A stretch of 64,000 nucleotides of DNA from Hippopus hippopus (GCA_946811185.2 OX328103.1:29432172-29496171), one strand, 5' to 3'; positions 46,004 through 56,567 are shown, numbered from the stretch's first letter. Notes: generated from the sequence alone by a model not told the origin. Numbers and translations are program-made.

Positions 46004-46210
46004 AAGAGGACAGTAGTGTAGCGGTAGACAGTCGGCCTCTCACATCAAAGGTTCTGGGTTCGAATCCCCTTATGAGCGGGGTTTACCTTTGGAACTACCA
46101 ACATCAAGGCACTAGTAATGCTCCAGGTTTCTGTGAAGCAATCATCGAGAGTGTTGGATATAACTTGTAAGAACTTCTTTGGAAATCGATGTAAAATAAA
46201 TAATTATTTA
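46004..46210 (+). mobile_element. second SINE family, intact promoter boxes
   Basis: Head GACAGTAGTGTAGCGGTAGA and box B TGGGTTCGAATCCCC, spaced about 35 bases. The body (ACATCAAGGCACTAGTAATG) and 3' end (GATATAACTTGTAAGAACTT, then TAAATAATTATTTATTT) differ from the main SINE. Confidence 0.7.
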
Positions 46211-46469
46211 TTTAGATTTAGACGAGGTAACTTTTTACGATACTAGCAAACTACGTTTGGTAATGTCCTTATTCTGAATTGCAAGATAAATCAATGACTA
46301 ATTAGCGAACCTTCTTGGACAATCAGCTTGTTAGCGTTATATTTCAAAGTTAGAAATGAAATTACGCTGATTAGTGAAGTGGCCCCTGAATTTATAGGGA
46401 GCTGTCTAACTTTTGATCATACTATCATACTTTGAGAAAGCCAATACTAGGCAAATTATTTCTGTTTTC

Positions 46470-46716
46470 TTGTTTGTTTGTATTGGAGTTTAATGAGGTT
46501 TTATCAAGGTGGTCAGTGCAACTACGTATGTGTTCACTGGCTTTCTCACACCATTACTGACACAACTTTCTTTCCAATCCACTGACTACTTATCTCACAT
46601 GCATCAGAGGTGGGCGAAGATTCACAAGAAAGAAAGTTTGCCGCAACCGGGTATCAAACCCTAAACTACCAGGTCACGAGTCAGATATGCTTACCACTTA
46701 GCTACCCGGCCGGCCT
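46470..46716 (-). mobile_element. SINE, subfamily 2
   Basis: Read in reverse: head GGCCGGGTAGCTAAGTGGTA, GACTCGTGACCTGGTAGTTT, box B-like GGTTTGATACCC, body GTAGTCAGTGGATTGGAAAG. The inverted 3' end GGAGTTTAATGAGG lies at the left. Confidence 0.8.
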
Positions 46717-48141
46717 GGCAAGCTTTCTATGAGTGAAAAAAAAAATCAAAGTTTGAAATTACTTGTTATCTTTTGTGTGGTATTTCTTGATCGGATACGT
46801 TGCCTGTAAATATACTTGTATTTTTTTGCCCTCAGATTTTGCCAAGGAGTGTTTGAATGTCAAATGATCAATTACATGCGCCACTATGGTTCGATGATAT
46901 CTTATTATACTGCAAAGACATTTCTCGTGATCTGATTGGATAATATGCCCCGAACATATATATCATGTACACTGGCAAAACCCACGTAAAAGCAGTTTCC
47001 CTTTCGGGAGCCCTGTATACATGACTACATATTTAATACACAACATCCAAAATGGCGGCGTCGATAGATCGATACGAGCCGCCCGCAAGACAAACATACT
47101 GAGTAGCCTGCACCATATTATTACTAGTTTCCCTTGATGGTTGTCATTAAAATGGAAAGAATGGATTATTTTTGAAAATAAATTAATATAGAACTTAACA
47201 TGTATTATCGTTTGGTCTCATTCTAAAACAAATACACGGGGGTTGAAACGAGCCATCCCATCGTCAGGTAAGCAAATTGTAAAGCGTCGAAACTCACACA
47301 TTGTGCATAACGTTAAAAGGATAACCTAATGGTCGTATGAGGCAAGTAATTGTCGTTTACTTTTGCCAACAAATCATTAAAATTCATAGTTACTTACCTT
47401 GAAGTTGTTTAAATCCATGTTTAAATAAAAATATGACGAATGTCTATCGCAGTGACATCATCAAGATTATGACCCTAACTGCACGTTTTACCAAGGTTTC
47501 AGTGACGTCAGTTCCCAGTGATGTCAGTTTTCATTGAATTGGGGCACTAAGAAAGGAAATTCTTTTTCGTCAGCGTACTCAATTTTTGAGACCATAAAAC
47601 AGGGAAATTTCGCTTAACACACGTTAGAATGATAAAACACTGCAGTATGATAAATTCGTTGTACGGTCAGGTGGCAGGGGACTTGGAAACTTGTTCACGG
47701 CGGTGGCGAATAATGTCGCCTCCTCGCCTTCGGCTCGGTGTACAACTAATACTGTCCGGTACAATGACGTCATTTCTGGTCTCATGGAACTATACGGCTT
47801 TCCCGATTGTACAATGACAATTCAGTTGTTTAAAAGCTAAATTTGCATATAAGCAAATATATGCATATTTTCACTGTAGTTTTTGTACTAGATGTAGTAG
47901 TGTTTTATTGGAAATTTGATTCATGGTAAAAAACCTATTAAAATAAATCCTTTTTAACTGTGGTATTGACGTAAAATGTATTTTGTGTGTGACAGAAAGG
48001 ACGTCTCTTGTGAAGATATAAGATTCTTTCTTTATCTTCTGCAAACGACTTTCTTGTTTCGTTTTGCAGCAGCCGAATTCTTGCTAACACTGAGCTAATA
48101 GGGCTGTGCCCTGTGTTGTAAATACGAGAGCATGTTCGGTG
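46717..48141. other. no repeat family seen; GC-rich islet and CRE sites
   Basis: Contains CAAAATGGCGGCG at 47048, a short open frame from ATG 47052 to TGA 47102 (16 codons), two TGACGTCA sites (47503, 47765) and the GC-rich stretch 47690-47735 (CTCGCCTTCGGCTCGGTG). No longer gene is visible. Confidence 0.4.
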
Positions 48142-48385
48142 GTAAGCTTTTTATTAGAAGACAATTTGAGACTTATCTTAATAGAAAGTGATTTGCAGAT
48201 GACCTATTCATTGTTGCTCAAATGAAAGGATGCATAAGTCAATGGATAGAACACATTGTTGAAAAAGGAGAAAATGCTGGTAACCAGCATTTTCTCCTTC
48301 TTCCACAATGTGTTCGAATGTGTTAAAAAGTTTTTGTTTTTTTCCATGGTCGTCAAAACCCGGTAATTGATTATTAAAGGGTTAA
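48142..48385 (-). mobile_element. family A palindromic MITE, strong hairpin
   Basis: Left end decayed (TTTTTATTAGAAGACAATT), right end GATTATTAAAGGGTTAA. Central arms GAAAAAGGAGAAAATGCTGG / CCAGCATTTTCTCCTTCTTC are near perfect. Confidence 0.8.
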
Positions 48386-48835
48386 TCGATTGTTACGGAA
48401 GGGTAATGCAAAAAGCTCGTGTTCGCGGACTCAACGCCTTCCCGGGGAGATTCAAGTCTAGATTCAAGCAACTAGTGGCTTCAAGAGAATGTGGTGCGGA
48501 TAGCGGGGCAAGAATAATCTGGGAAAAGGATGAATGGGTGCTCTGGATCCTCCGATATAAACAACGTAATGTTAAATATAGCATTAAGTATCAAAATAAA
48601 CAAACTATTCAAATACCCCCCCAAAAAAAGTCGTTTCAAAACAGTAGTGCTTTAAGAGAAAGGTGATGTAAGGGGCGTGGAAAGAAATTTGTATCCACGG
48701 GCCGAACGCTGCTTTTTGAAGAACATTTAAGTGTGTTTGTAATAAAATACTGAGTAAAAGCATTCAACATACTTAGCCTGACGGATATTGCAGACATCCT
48801 GTTCTTATCATAATGAGTGTCATAATGCCTATTTG
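48386..48835. other. no recognised feature
   Basis: Unique sequence. A 99-codon plus-strand frame from 48367 overlaps the A end and shows no domain. Confidence 0.45.
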
Positions 48836-48836
48836 T

Positions 48837-49142
48837 CTAGCCCGGTAGCTCGGTCGGTAATTGAAAGGGCTTGAAACCGGGAATCTGCAGGTACAAACCC
48901 CCAGCTCGGCCATTTTATTTACTAGGATTGATTATAGTCATTGTGACAAGATTCGTTCCTTTTTCACCGCCGATCATTGTTTTGAAGATGGTCATGTGGG
49001 AAAGCAGTTAAAGGCTTGGAAAGAATATTGTGCGAAGTACTGGTAACAAAGAACTCAAGGAGAGCATAGATAGGTGCACTGGCCACCACGTATCACTGGA
49101 AAAGAAAATGGTGAAAAAGGCATTAAAAACCATAAAAGCAAA
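48837..49142 (+). mobile_element. SINE, full length
   Basis: Head AGCCCGGTAGCTCGGTCGGT, body GGAAAGCAGTTAAAGGCTTG and AGTACTGGTAACAAAGAACT, 3' end GGCATTAAAAACCATAAAAG. Confidence 0.8.
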
Positions 49143-49164
49143 ATTTTGAGTGTTCCACAGAACG

Positions 49165-49590
49165 GTCCTGCGTGGCGCAGTGGTGAAGACGTATGATTTG
49201 CAACCTGGAGACTTCGGGTTCGATCCTCAATCCCAGCGTTGGGTTTGTTCGCAGGAGTTCTTGTGCATGATACTGCAGAACCCTAGCGTGGTACCAGTAA
49301 AACCAGGAGTCTATATTCACCAATCATTTTTAAGAACATTCTTAGTCCTATTCTCAAAACTTTTCTAAATTTAAAAGTAACACAACTTCTGATTGGCTAA
49401 ACCATTTTGGTTTAGCCAATCAGAAGTCGTGTTACTTTCTAAATCTATGATTAGACCAAGAATATTCTTAAGACTGATTGGTGAAAAGAGGGCCCAGGAC
49501 ACGCGTGAATAAGTGAGCTATCGTCATGATGCTGCTGAAATATTCGTAACGTTGGCATCGGAGTAAACACCATTCAGTCATTTCAGTCAT
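49165..49590 (+). mobile_element. SINE interrupted by element E
   Basis: Head GTCCTGCGTGGCGCAGTGGT and box B GGGTTCGATCCTC. The body stops at AAAACCAGGA (49308) and resumes at CCCAGGACACGCGTG (49493). The 3' block GATGCTGCTGAAATATTC is decayed. Confidence 0.85.
49308..49494. mobile_element. family E foldback, inside a SINE
   Basis: GTCTATATTCACCAATC at the left and GATTGGTGAAAAGAGGGCCC at the right, centre GATTGGCTAAACCATTTTGG / TTTAGCCAATC. CAGGA appears at both junctions. Confidence 0.85.
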
Positions 49591-49638
49591 TACAACCAAA
49601 AGCACATCTGCAGCAGACGACTGTGGAATATATACTAA

Positions 49639-49928
49639 TTAACTCTTTACCAAAAAGTCCGTGTTTTAACGACACAGAGTGAGAGAGAAGGCCTCTGGAA
49701 ACATTGTGGTAAAAAGGAGAGAGTGCTTGTAACCAGCATTTTCTCCTTTTCGACAATGTTTTTCACCTTTCGAAAGTAGCCACAATATTCTAAACCATTC
49801 CAAAAATATTGTTAAGTTTTCCGCGCCAAGATGAAATTGTCGTTTGCTGAAGCTTTCAATACATATATGTAAACCTGTCTTGAATTTTGAGGGCCTTTGA
49901 AAACATTGTGGGAAAGGGAGAAAAAAAC
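49639..49928 (+). mobile_element. family A with partial second copy
   Basis: Starts TTAACTCTTTACCAAAAAG with hairpin AGTGCTTGTAACCAGCATTT. After the TCGTTTGCTGAAGC block a second left part (GGGCCTTTGAAAACATTGTG) appears and stops at the hairpin arm, where a SINE starts. Confidence 0.7.
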
Positions 49929-49929
49929 T

Positions 49930-50060
49930 GGCACCTCACAGCCCTAGCTTCGTACTGTTGAAACCAAAGACATACATAAATACGTGAGCTGTCGACGTGA
50001 TATGACTGTAATAATGTTGAAAGCGGCATAAAACACCAATCAATCAATCAATCAATCAAT
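49930..50060 (+). mobile_element. SINE, 5' truncated, (CAAT)n tail
   Basis: GGCACCTCACAGCCCTAGCT, GATATGACTGTAATAATG, GAAAGCGGCATAAAACACC, then six CAAT units. Confidence 0.85.
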
Positions 50061-50090
50061 TTAACCAAGTGCACATTTCCTTGTATGTGC

Positions 50091-50578
50091 GAGTATATAA
50101 TATTTGCTGGTAAAAGATGGAAATATCATTCCTATGACAATAGCTGTTTTCGAACCCCGAACAGAGTATAGTTGCTGGTAAAAGATGGAAATATCATTCC
50201 TATGACAATACCTGTTTTCGAACCTCGAACAGAGTATATTTGCTGGTAAAAGATGGAAATATCATTCCTATGACAATACCTGTTTTCGAACCTCGAACAG
50301 AGTATATTTGCTGGTAAAAGATGGAAATATCATTCCTGTGACAATAGCTGTTATTGATCCTCAGACAGAGTATATTTGCTGGTAAAAGATGGAAATATCA
50401 TTCCTGTGACAATAGCTGTTACCGATCCTCGAACAGAGTATATCTGCTGGCAAAAGACAGAAATATCATTCCTGTGACTCTTAGCTATTATCGAACCTCG
50501 AACAGAGTATAGTTGCTGGTAAAAGATGGAAATATCATTCCTATGACAGTAGCTGTTACCGATCCTCGAACAGAGTAT
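50091..50578. repeat. 68 bp minisatellite, seven copies
   Basis: Units start GAGTATATTTGCTGG and contain GATGGAAATATCATTCCTAT and GTTTTCGAACCTCGAACA. Copies begin at 50091, 50164, 50232, 50300, 50368, 50436 and 50505; five are exactly 68 bases, the first is 73 and the sixth 69. The unit length is not a multiple of three, so frames through it are not a protein repeat. The array starts 31 bases after the SINE tail. Confidence 0.97.
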
Positions 50579-51449
50579 CACATTGAGAAATCATTTAGTA
50601 GCGAATTGAAATACGCAATTTAAACACTTTTTTCAATTCATTTTTTCGGGCTACGGCCTCTAGAAAGAAAGGAAAACACAATAGCGTGTTTGTCGAGGTC
50701 TTATACATTCTGATCTTGGTCCATACCGTTCGCAAAATCCACATTTTCACCTAATATGTTGAAAGGTTTTTATTGCTATGATCAGTTCTATCTGCTTACA
50801 GTACAAAAAAAAGATGTCTGTTTCGTTCATTCATCCACGTTAAATTGTCCTTCGGCAAGATACTGTAGAGTCCCAGCCTAGTGGTGGTTAAACTAAGGAA
50901 AGACATAATTAAATGGGGCGTGTCGTGGTATGACTTTAATTCTGGTAATAGCGTCGCAAAGTACGGTTCTAAATAATTTTAGGAATGAGACATGAAAAAG
51001 AAAAGCTAAAAGAAAGTTTCTAAAGAAATTTCATGTAAAATATTCGTCCTTCAGATAGGAAAATATCTGAAATGCAACTTTCAGGAGAAAGTACTGATAA
51101 AATGCTACCGCCTTTCGCCGAGACATACTCGTACGCCTTATCTAATCTCAACCGAACACTTTGTGCGCTTCTTGTCTTAAGTTATGTTAAACATCATTTT
51201 AATGAGCGGTAATTAGAATATTTATGTTTTGACACTAAAATTCCCCGGCTTCAGTTTTTTATCAGTTTGCTGGAAAAACAGTATTTATAAATCTTTCAAC
51301 TTCTATCACACAAATTGCTAGGCAACGTCTTCTATTACCCTATAAACCAAAGTTTACACATAAACAAGACTTGTCTAATGATCTTATCTCGGAAAATTGG
51401 GATAGAACGAAATTCTGTTATCAATGGTCGGTGATTTAGCCCCAGTATA
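50579..51449. other. B and SINE scraps, otherwise unique
   Basis: 50695-50745 has ACATTCTGATCTTGGTCCAT, a B2 right arm. 50847-50970 has CAAGATACTGTAGAGTCCCA and GGTATGACTTTAATTCTGG, a decayed SINE. The rest is unique. Confidence 0.45.
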
Positions 51450-51545
51450 AGCACTTTACCACCTGCAGACTGATTTTATTCTTCGTTTTGAAGGAGACGA
51501 CCTATGAAAATATTGAGGCAAAAGCAGAAGGTGCTTGTCACGAGT
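51450..51545. mobile_element. possible family A relative, remnant
   Basis: GCACTTTACCACCTGCAGACTG and GAAAATATTGAGGCAAAAGC recall family A, but the hairpin is not recognisable. Confidence 0.3.
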
Positions 51546-51667
51546 TATTCTACCTAATGCAACAAGGTTTTTCCTTTTTTTTTTGTAGATTGATTTTAAA
51601 TCCGTAAGACTTTTCATATTAATAAGAATGTTTTCGAACTTGTCTGCTGCAACTTTGTTGCATCCAA

Positions 51668-51900
51668 CCATTTACTAAACAATCCCGAATTTCAACCACC
51701 CTGCGGAAGAAAACATTTGAAAACATTATTGGAATAGGAAAAAATGCTGGTAAGCACTTACTGCCTTTTGCACAAGATTCTGTCTTCTTTTGCGTCGTTC
51801 TTTTCCACTCGTAATAAAATTTTATTCCTGTTTCTTTTTTCACGGGAATATTTTCGCAGATATCTGCTGCAATGTTGTTTTACATGGTAAATAGTTTGGT
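51668..51900 (+). mobile_element. family A, diverged
   Basis: CATTTACTAAACAATCCCGA, ACCCTGCGGAAGAAAACA, GGAAAAAATGCTGGTAAGCA and the end TTACATGGTAAATAG. TTAA ends lost. Confidence 0.6.
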
Positions 51901-51938
51901 TCATGCCATTTGATGTGAAAAAACATAACCGCATTGGA

Positions 51939-52065
51939 TGTCTGTCTGTGTCTGTGTACCGTTCGCATTGTCTGTTATATATCTGGCCGCCAGCTTACCC
52001 GTCCGTCCGTCTTTCGGACTGTCTGTCTGTTTGTCTGTCTCTGTCAGCCTTTCTGTCTCCCCCTT
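51939..52065 (+). repeat. degenerate (CTGT)n tract
   Basis: TCTGTCTGTGTCTGTG at 51943 and CTGTCTGTCTGTTTGTCTGT at 52019 are separated by imperfect units and CCGTCCGTCCGTC. Confidence 0.85.
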
Positions 52066-52288
52066 CAAATATTTCTTTTGATCTGTTTCTGATTTTTTTC
52101 CGCTTTTTTTTTTTTAATTTAAATGCCTTAAATGCTTTACTCAATGTGTATATCAATCAATGATTATGAATGAATATAGGCCAATAAAATGCGAGCAGTC
52201 TGTGTTGTAATTTATATTAGTGCAATTAATTATAAGATGTTGCAATCTATTATAAATAATTATCACATCAATACTGCTGCATCACCCA

Positions 52289-52488
52289 TTAACACTTAAG
52301 GCACCGTGGGTAAATTTAGTTGCCTTTTTTTGCGGACAGTGTAGATCAAGATCAGACTGCACAGAACGTGCAGTCTGATCTTTGATCTACGCTGTCCGAC
52401 TGTTTGTGATATTTTTAGACTTAAGATAAAATATTGATGTAGGGAATGCTTATCCTTTGTTTATGATCGAAAAAGTTCATTTATTTAA
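52289..52488 (+). mobile_element. family B palindromic MITE, diverged ends
   Basis: Starts TTAACACTTAAGGCACC. Hairpin AAGATCAGACTGCACAG / CGTGCAGTCTGATCTT is perfect. The right part is divergent and runs into the TTAA at 52485 that opens the next A copy. Confidence 0.75.
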
Positions 52489-52708
52489 CCCTTTATCATG
52501 CGGCAAAATTTTAGACTGGTTCATATTGAAGTAACTTACAGACAACAACTCAGTGATTTTAAAATTACAGTATTTGTCCTTTAATATGTAGAAAACATTG
52601 TGGGAAAAGGAGAAAATGCTGGTTACCAGAATTTTCTCCTTTTCCCACAATGTTTTCAAAAGCCTTTTTTAGGGTCGTCAAAACTCGGAATTCCTGGTAA
52701 AGGGTTAA
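52485..52708 (-). mobile_element. family A palindromic MITE, strong hairpin
   Basis: Starts TTAACCCTTTATCATGCGGC and ends TCCTGGTAAAGGGTTAA. Arms ACATTGTGGGAAAAGGAG and CTCCTTTTCCCACAATGT are perfect. Confidence 0.9.
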
Positions 52709-52961
52709 ATTACTTGGAACATAAAGGGTCATACATTAATTTCACCCTTATCATGTTCTACTGCTCATTTGTATCTATCCACGGATGGATATACTGGATG
52801 TTTTCCATAAAAAACAATATTGTTTAAAATAAGAATTAAAAGCACTTAAAAAAAAAAAAGAAATCTTAACCATAACATCTCTTTTATGTAATCTAAAGAA
52901 ATGAAGGCTTTAAATAATGTAACTTACTTGGCAAATATGAGTGTTATGGGAGCATCGTGCA

Positions 52962-53194
52962 TTAACCCTTTGCCACACAATCCCAAGTTAAAACGACCCC
53001 GGGGGAAGAATGCCTTTGAAAATAATGTGGGAAAAGGAGAAAATGCTGGTTACCAGCATTTTCTCCTTTTTCCACAATGTTTTTTTTACCCTTTCAATGA
53101 CAAATCCCATCATTTGAGGCACACTCAAATTTGTCGTCTGTAAATGCTTTCGATTTGGACTGGTCTCAAATTTTATCATCTGGTAAAGGGTTAA
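52962..53194 (+). mobile_element. family A palindromic MITE (reference copy)
   Basis: 233 bp from TTAACCCTTTGCCACACAAT to ATCTGGTAAAGGGTTAA. Order: AAAACGACCCCGGGGG, GAAAATAATGTGGGAAAAGG, CTGGTTACCAG centre, TTCTCCTTTTTCCACAATG, CAAATCCCATCATTTGAG, GTCGTCTGTAAATGC, CGATTTGGACTGG. Outside the hairpin only the terminal 14 to 16 bases are inverted. Nothing is encoded. Confidence 0.92.
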
Positions 53195-53387
53195 CCCGTA
53201 CCAAACAATCCCGAGTTTTAACAACCGCAGTGGAGAACGTTATTGAAAAAACTGTGAGAAATGGAGAAAATACTGGTAACGCTTTCAAGATCAAATTACA
53301 CCATTTCAGCGTCATTTAACTTGTCGTCGTGTGAAAAAAGCTTCATTTGGCCTGATCTCAAATTTTCGTCGTATGGAAAAGGGCTAA
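53191..53387 (+). mobile_element. family A, right hairpin arm deleted
   Basis: Starts on the same TTAA that ends the previous copy (TTAACCCGTACCAAAC) and ends ATGGAAAAGGGCTAA. The left arm GGAGAAAATACTGGTAAC joins directly to GCTTTCAAGATCAAATT, beyond the right arm. Confidence 0.85.
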
Positions 53388-53652
53388 ACGTTATGTGTGT
53401 TGTAAACTTTATTTATATACCTATTGAAAACATAAAGCACGCAAGCTTTTTTTTTTAACCATTGATGTTATTCCTCATTTATTATGAAAATTGCTGTTAA
53501 ACTTTTCCGTTTAACACTTATATCGCACCATTCGATTTTTAAGTTTACCCCCTTTTAAAAAAAAGTTTTTTTATGGTCGTTTTAGAAATTTACTGACCAT
53601 TTTTCTTCTTATAAGACAGCAAGCATTCAATGATTTAAACATTGTTCAAGAG

Positions 53653-53866
53653 TTTTATCACTTAGGCTGCTAAGTACGACTCACTGACCTTGTGCGGACA
53701 GTGTGTATCAAGATCAGACTGCACAGAACGTGCAGTCTGATCTTGGATTCACGCTGTCCGATAAGGAGATATTTTTCTCCAAAAACTAAGTTTGAAATGA
53801 CATTATTCAGGGTTTTACTATCGGATTGAACGTATCATTTCACTTTTTTAGTAGGATAAGGGTTGA
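53653..53866 (+). mobile_element. family B palindromic MITE
   Basis: Starts TTTTATCACTTAGGCTGCTA and ends TAGTAGGATAAGGGTTGA. Hairpin AAGATCAGACTGCACAG / CGTGCAGTCTGATCTTGG. Confidence 0.85.
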
Positions 53867-53976
53867 GTGAAACTGTTGTGTTGGGGAAGGATTTTTGCTG
53901 TTATTGTTTAGAATTTGTCTGCAATAAATCTGAGTAATGTCGATTCATCATACAGAGTGTTTAACTAATTACCTCC

Positions 53977-54507
53977 TTAGTTCTTCACCACAAAGTCGCG
54001 TTTTTCGACGCCTATAAGGATTTGTTTGTTAGTTTGTGTGATGTTTTTAAAGCGACTAGTGCACCTATCTATGTTTTACTAGAGTTTTTTTTTTTACCAG
54101 AACTTCGCACAATGTTCTTCCCATGCCATTGGGTGCTTTCTCACGTAACCATTGTCGAAACAATGATCAGCGGTGAGAGAGGAATGAAATCGTTTGGCAA
54201 TTTGACTTTCATTAGAAAGAAATCGGCCGAATAGGGGGTTCGAACAAGCGACCCTCTTGTCTCAAGCCTTGCATTCTATCGAAAGCGCTACCAGGGCCCA
54301 GCAACGATTTCGAGGAAGAAGGCCTATGAAAACATCGTGGGAAAAGGATAAAATACAGGTAACAAGCATATTCTCCTTTTCTCACAATTATTATTTTCTT
54401 CCTTTCGAAAAACAAATCCCATCATTTGAGCCAAATGTAAATTGCAGCCTGCAGGTACGTTCAATCAATGGACCACTCCAAAAGTTTGTCATTTGACAAG
54501 CAGTTAA
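53977..54507 (+). mobile_element. family A split by a SINE
   Basis: Left piece TTAGTTCTTCACCACAAAG to CGCCTATAAGGA (54019). Right piece resumes with CGAGGAAGAAGGCC at 54310 and ends GACAAGCAGTTAA. Hairpin decayed (ATACAGGTAACAAGCATAT). Confidence 0.75.
54028..54300 (-). mobile_element. SINE inside family A
   Basis: Minus strand. Reverse head GGCCCTGGTAGCGCTTTCGA, box B TGTTCGAACCCCC, body reading AGAAAGCACCCAATGGCATG. The inverted 3' end GTGTGATGTTTTTAAAGCG is at the left. Confidence 0.8.
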
Positions 54508-54734
54508 ACACACTTACAGCAGCCGACTTTGAAATTATCTTTTGAAAAGAAAAAATGAATAATCAAGCGTTTTTTTTCTTGTTCAAGTTATGAATACCAT
54601 TGAAAAATACGACAAAGGGAGAAAGATTATTTTTTTCCTTTTGACACAATGTAGTCAACTGTAAGAAAAAAAATCGTTGGCAGCAGAAAAAAGTAATTTC
54701 TTTACTAAAAAACATTTTTCTTACTTTTCCAATT

Positions 54735-54835
54735 CCAAACATAGTGGGGAAAAAGGAGAAAATGCTGGTTACCAGCATTTTCTCCTTTTTCCCCAACAAT
54801 GTTTGCAAAAGCCATCTTCGTTAGGGTCGTTCACC
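54735..54835 (-). mobile_element. family A, hairpin and right part
   Basis: GTGGGGAAAAAGGAGAAAATG / CATTTTCTCCTTTTTCCCC hairpin is near perfect, followed by GCAAAAGCCATCTTCG and AGGGTCGTT. The sequence before 54735 is too diverged to call. Confidence 0.8.
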
Positions 54836-55027
54836 CTGGGACTCTCCCACCGCTGACCATTATTTCGACAATTGGTTTTGTGGGAAAGCAGCCAGTGGCT
54901 TGGAAAGAAAATTGTGCAGAGTACTGGTAAAAGAAACACCAGGAAAGCATGGATAGGTGCACTGGCCGCCGCGATATGAGTGAAATAAAGTTGAAAACGG
55001 CGTTAAACATCATGCAATCAATCAATC
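54836..55027 (+). mobile_element. SINE, 5' truncated
   Basis: ACCGCTGACCATTATTTCG, GGAAAGCAGCCAGTGGCTTG, CGCCGCGATATGAGTGAAAT, AAACGGCGTTAAACATC, then CAAT repeats. It replaces the right end of the preceding A copy. Confidence 0.85.
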
Positions 55028-55130
55028 ACCCTTAGAGTGCAGAATTAATGAAATGGATCTTTTCACTGAGGTAAAATATTTAAATTTTTTTTCATTTCAC
55101 GATGTTTTAGCCAGAGCAAGTAACGATGTG

Positions 55131-55265
55131 GCGGACAGTGTAGGTCAAGATCAGACTGCACGTTTTGTGCAGTCTGATCTTGACCTACACTGTCCGAAAA
55201 AACAACTTGAGTTGGTTCTGGGGACAGCGCTTTATGGGTTAAATTTGGGATTGTATGGCGAAGGG
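55131..55265 (+). mobile_element. family B hairpin, flanks diverged
   Basis: A perfect stem of about 31 bases, from GCGGACAGTGTAGGTCAAG to CTTGACCTACACTGTCCG, with inner AGACTGCACG / TGCAGTCT. Neither B end is recognisable. Confidence 0.75.
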
Positions 55266-55382
55266 TAAAACTACTTGTTTATCATCACCTTACGGCCCTT
55301 TATCTTATTTTCCCGACTAAACGGAGTCATTTTAGTTTATTTCCAACAACCGCACCTGAATGCTAATGACTTCGACAACCCA

Positions 55383-55470
55383 TTACAGAACAGAATAGAA
55401 CAGAAATTTAATTTGACTCATAAGCATACAAGCTCATTAATTTTGTCATAACAATTAATTTCAAAGCATG
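55383..55470 (-). mobile_element. retroelement 3' tail, minus strand
   Basis: ACAGAACAGAATAGAACAG at 55384 is, on the minus strand, a TTCTG/TTCTA pentamer tail after TTAAATTTC. Same tail type as 13005. Confidence 0.4.
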
Positions 55471-55519
55471 CAGTATATATGTGACATATTTCAATGCACA
55501 TATATTGGACAATATTAAT

Positions 55520-55769
55520 GAGCCATGCTCTGGCAAAAGGGGTCTTAATGCATCTCCGTGACGCATTATACCAAGCAAGTCATCATATAATTATGGATCC
55601 GTAAGATCCATTTTGTTTAACAAACGACTAAATCATAAGGTTGACATGCAGAAAATTTACCAAAAGCAAATAGTTTTGGACCAGATCAGTCTGCGCGGGT
55701 TGCGCAGGCTGACCTGTGTCGATACTTTTTGTGGATGTATCAAGCCCCCATTTCACATAGCATAGTTCA
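55520..55769 (-). mobile_element. family C element
   Basis: Ends GAGCCATGCTCTGGCAAAAG and TTTCACATAGCATAGTTC. Palindrome GATCAGTCTGCGCGGG / TTGCGCAGGCTGACC. Confidence 0.8.
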
Positions 55770-55825
55770 AATTATTTAAATGATTTAGTGGACATTATTA
55801 CTAAGTATTAAAACGTGAGAGTCTT

Positions 55826-56034
55826 TTAGCCCTTAGGCTGCGATTCAATACCTTTTGCGGACGGTGTAGATCAAGATCAGACTGCACAGAACGTGCAGTC
55901 TGATCTTGGATCTACACTGTCCGATAGGGATACATTTTTCCCTAAAAACTGACTTTGAAATAGCAATAATTGGGTTTTTACTATCGACTTGAAAGTTTCC
56001 TTTAAGTTATTTAGCAGGTTACTTTAAGGATTAA
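55826..56034 (+). mobile_element. family B palindromic MITE
   Basis: Starts TTAGCCCTTAGGCTGC and ends GTTACTTTAAGGATTAA. Hairpin perfect from GTGTAGATCAAGATCAGAC to its partner. Confidence 0.9.
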
Positions 56035-56331
56035 TACGGTGGGTCTCTTTTGCTGCAGTGTGTTACAGTGTAGAATTGAACACAGTGAAATTGGATGTAA
56101 GCTTTTGACAAGTTTTGACAAGGTTGTGCATTGCATAAACACCAACATGTATCTAGAAATAGGAAACAATTATCGTCCCCGATACAGATCGACCTTTGAC
56201 GATAATTGTGAACGCACACATTATTGTACACGTTTCTTGTATTGCATGGATTAAAGTCAATATTTTGGACGTTAATTTTTAGATTAATTTAAGGCCAATT
56301 AGTGAAAAATGAAGTAATTGTTTTATGATGT

Positions 56332-56563
56332 TTAATACTCTTCACCAAAAGACAAAAATAAATTTTATAAATTGAAAGCGTTTGCAGATGACAAAATTAA
56401 TGCAGTTTAAACTATGGAATTCGTCTTTGAAGGGAAGAAAACATTGTGGTGAAAAAAGAGATAATCATTTTTACCATCACTTTCTCTTTTTTTCCGTTTT
56501 TTTTTTGTAAATGTTTTACTTTTCAGGCGTATTAAAACACGGAATTGTTTGGTACAGGGTTAA
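56332..56563 (-). mobile_element. family A palindromic MITE
   Basis: Starts TTAATACTCTTCACCAAAAG and ends TTTGGTACAGGGTTAA. Hairpin mutated (AATCATTTTTACCATCACTT). Confidence 0.8.
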
Positions 56564-56567
56564 CGCT

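Noticed and set aside
50351..50581. Minus-strand frame with repeated NDISIFYQQ-like blocks
   Set aside because: Derived from the 68 bp minisatellite. The unit is not a multiple of three, so repeats shift frame; an in-frame protein repeat is not supported.
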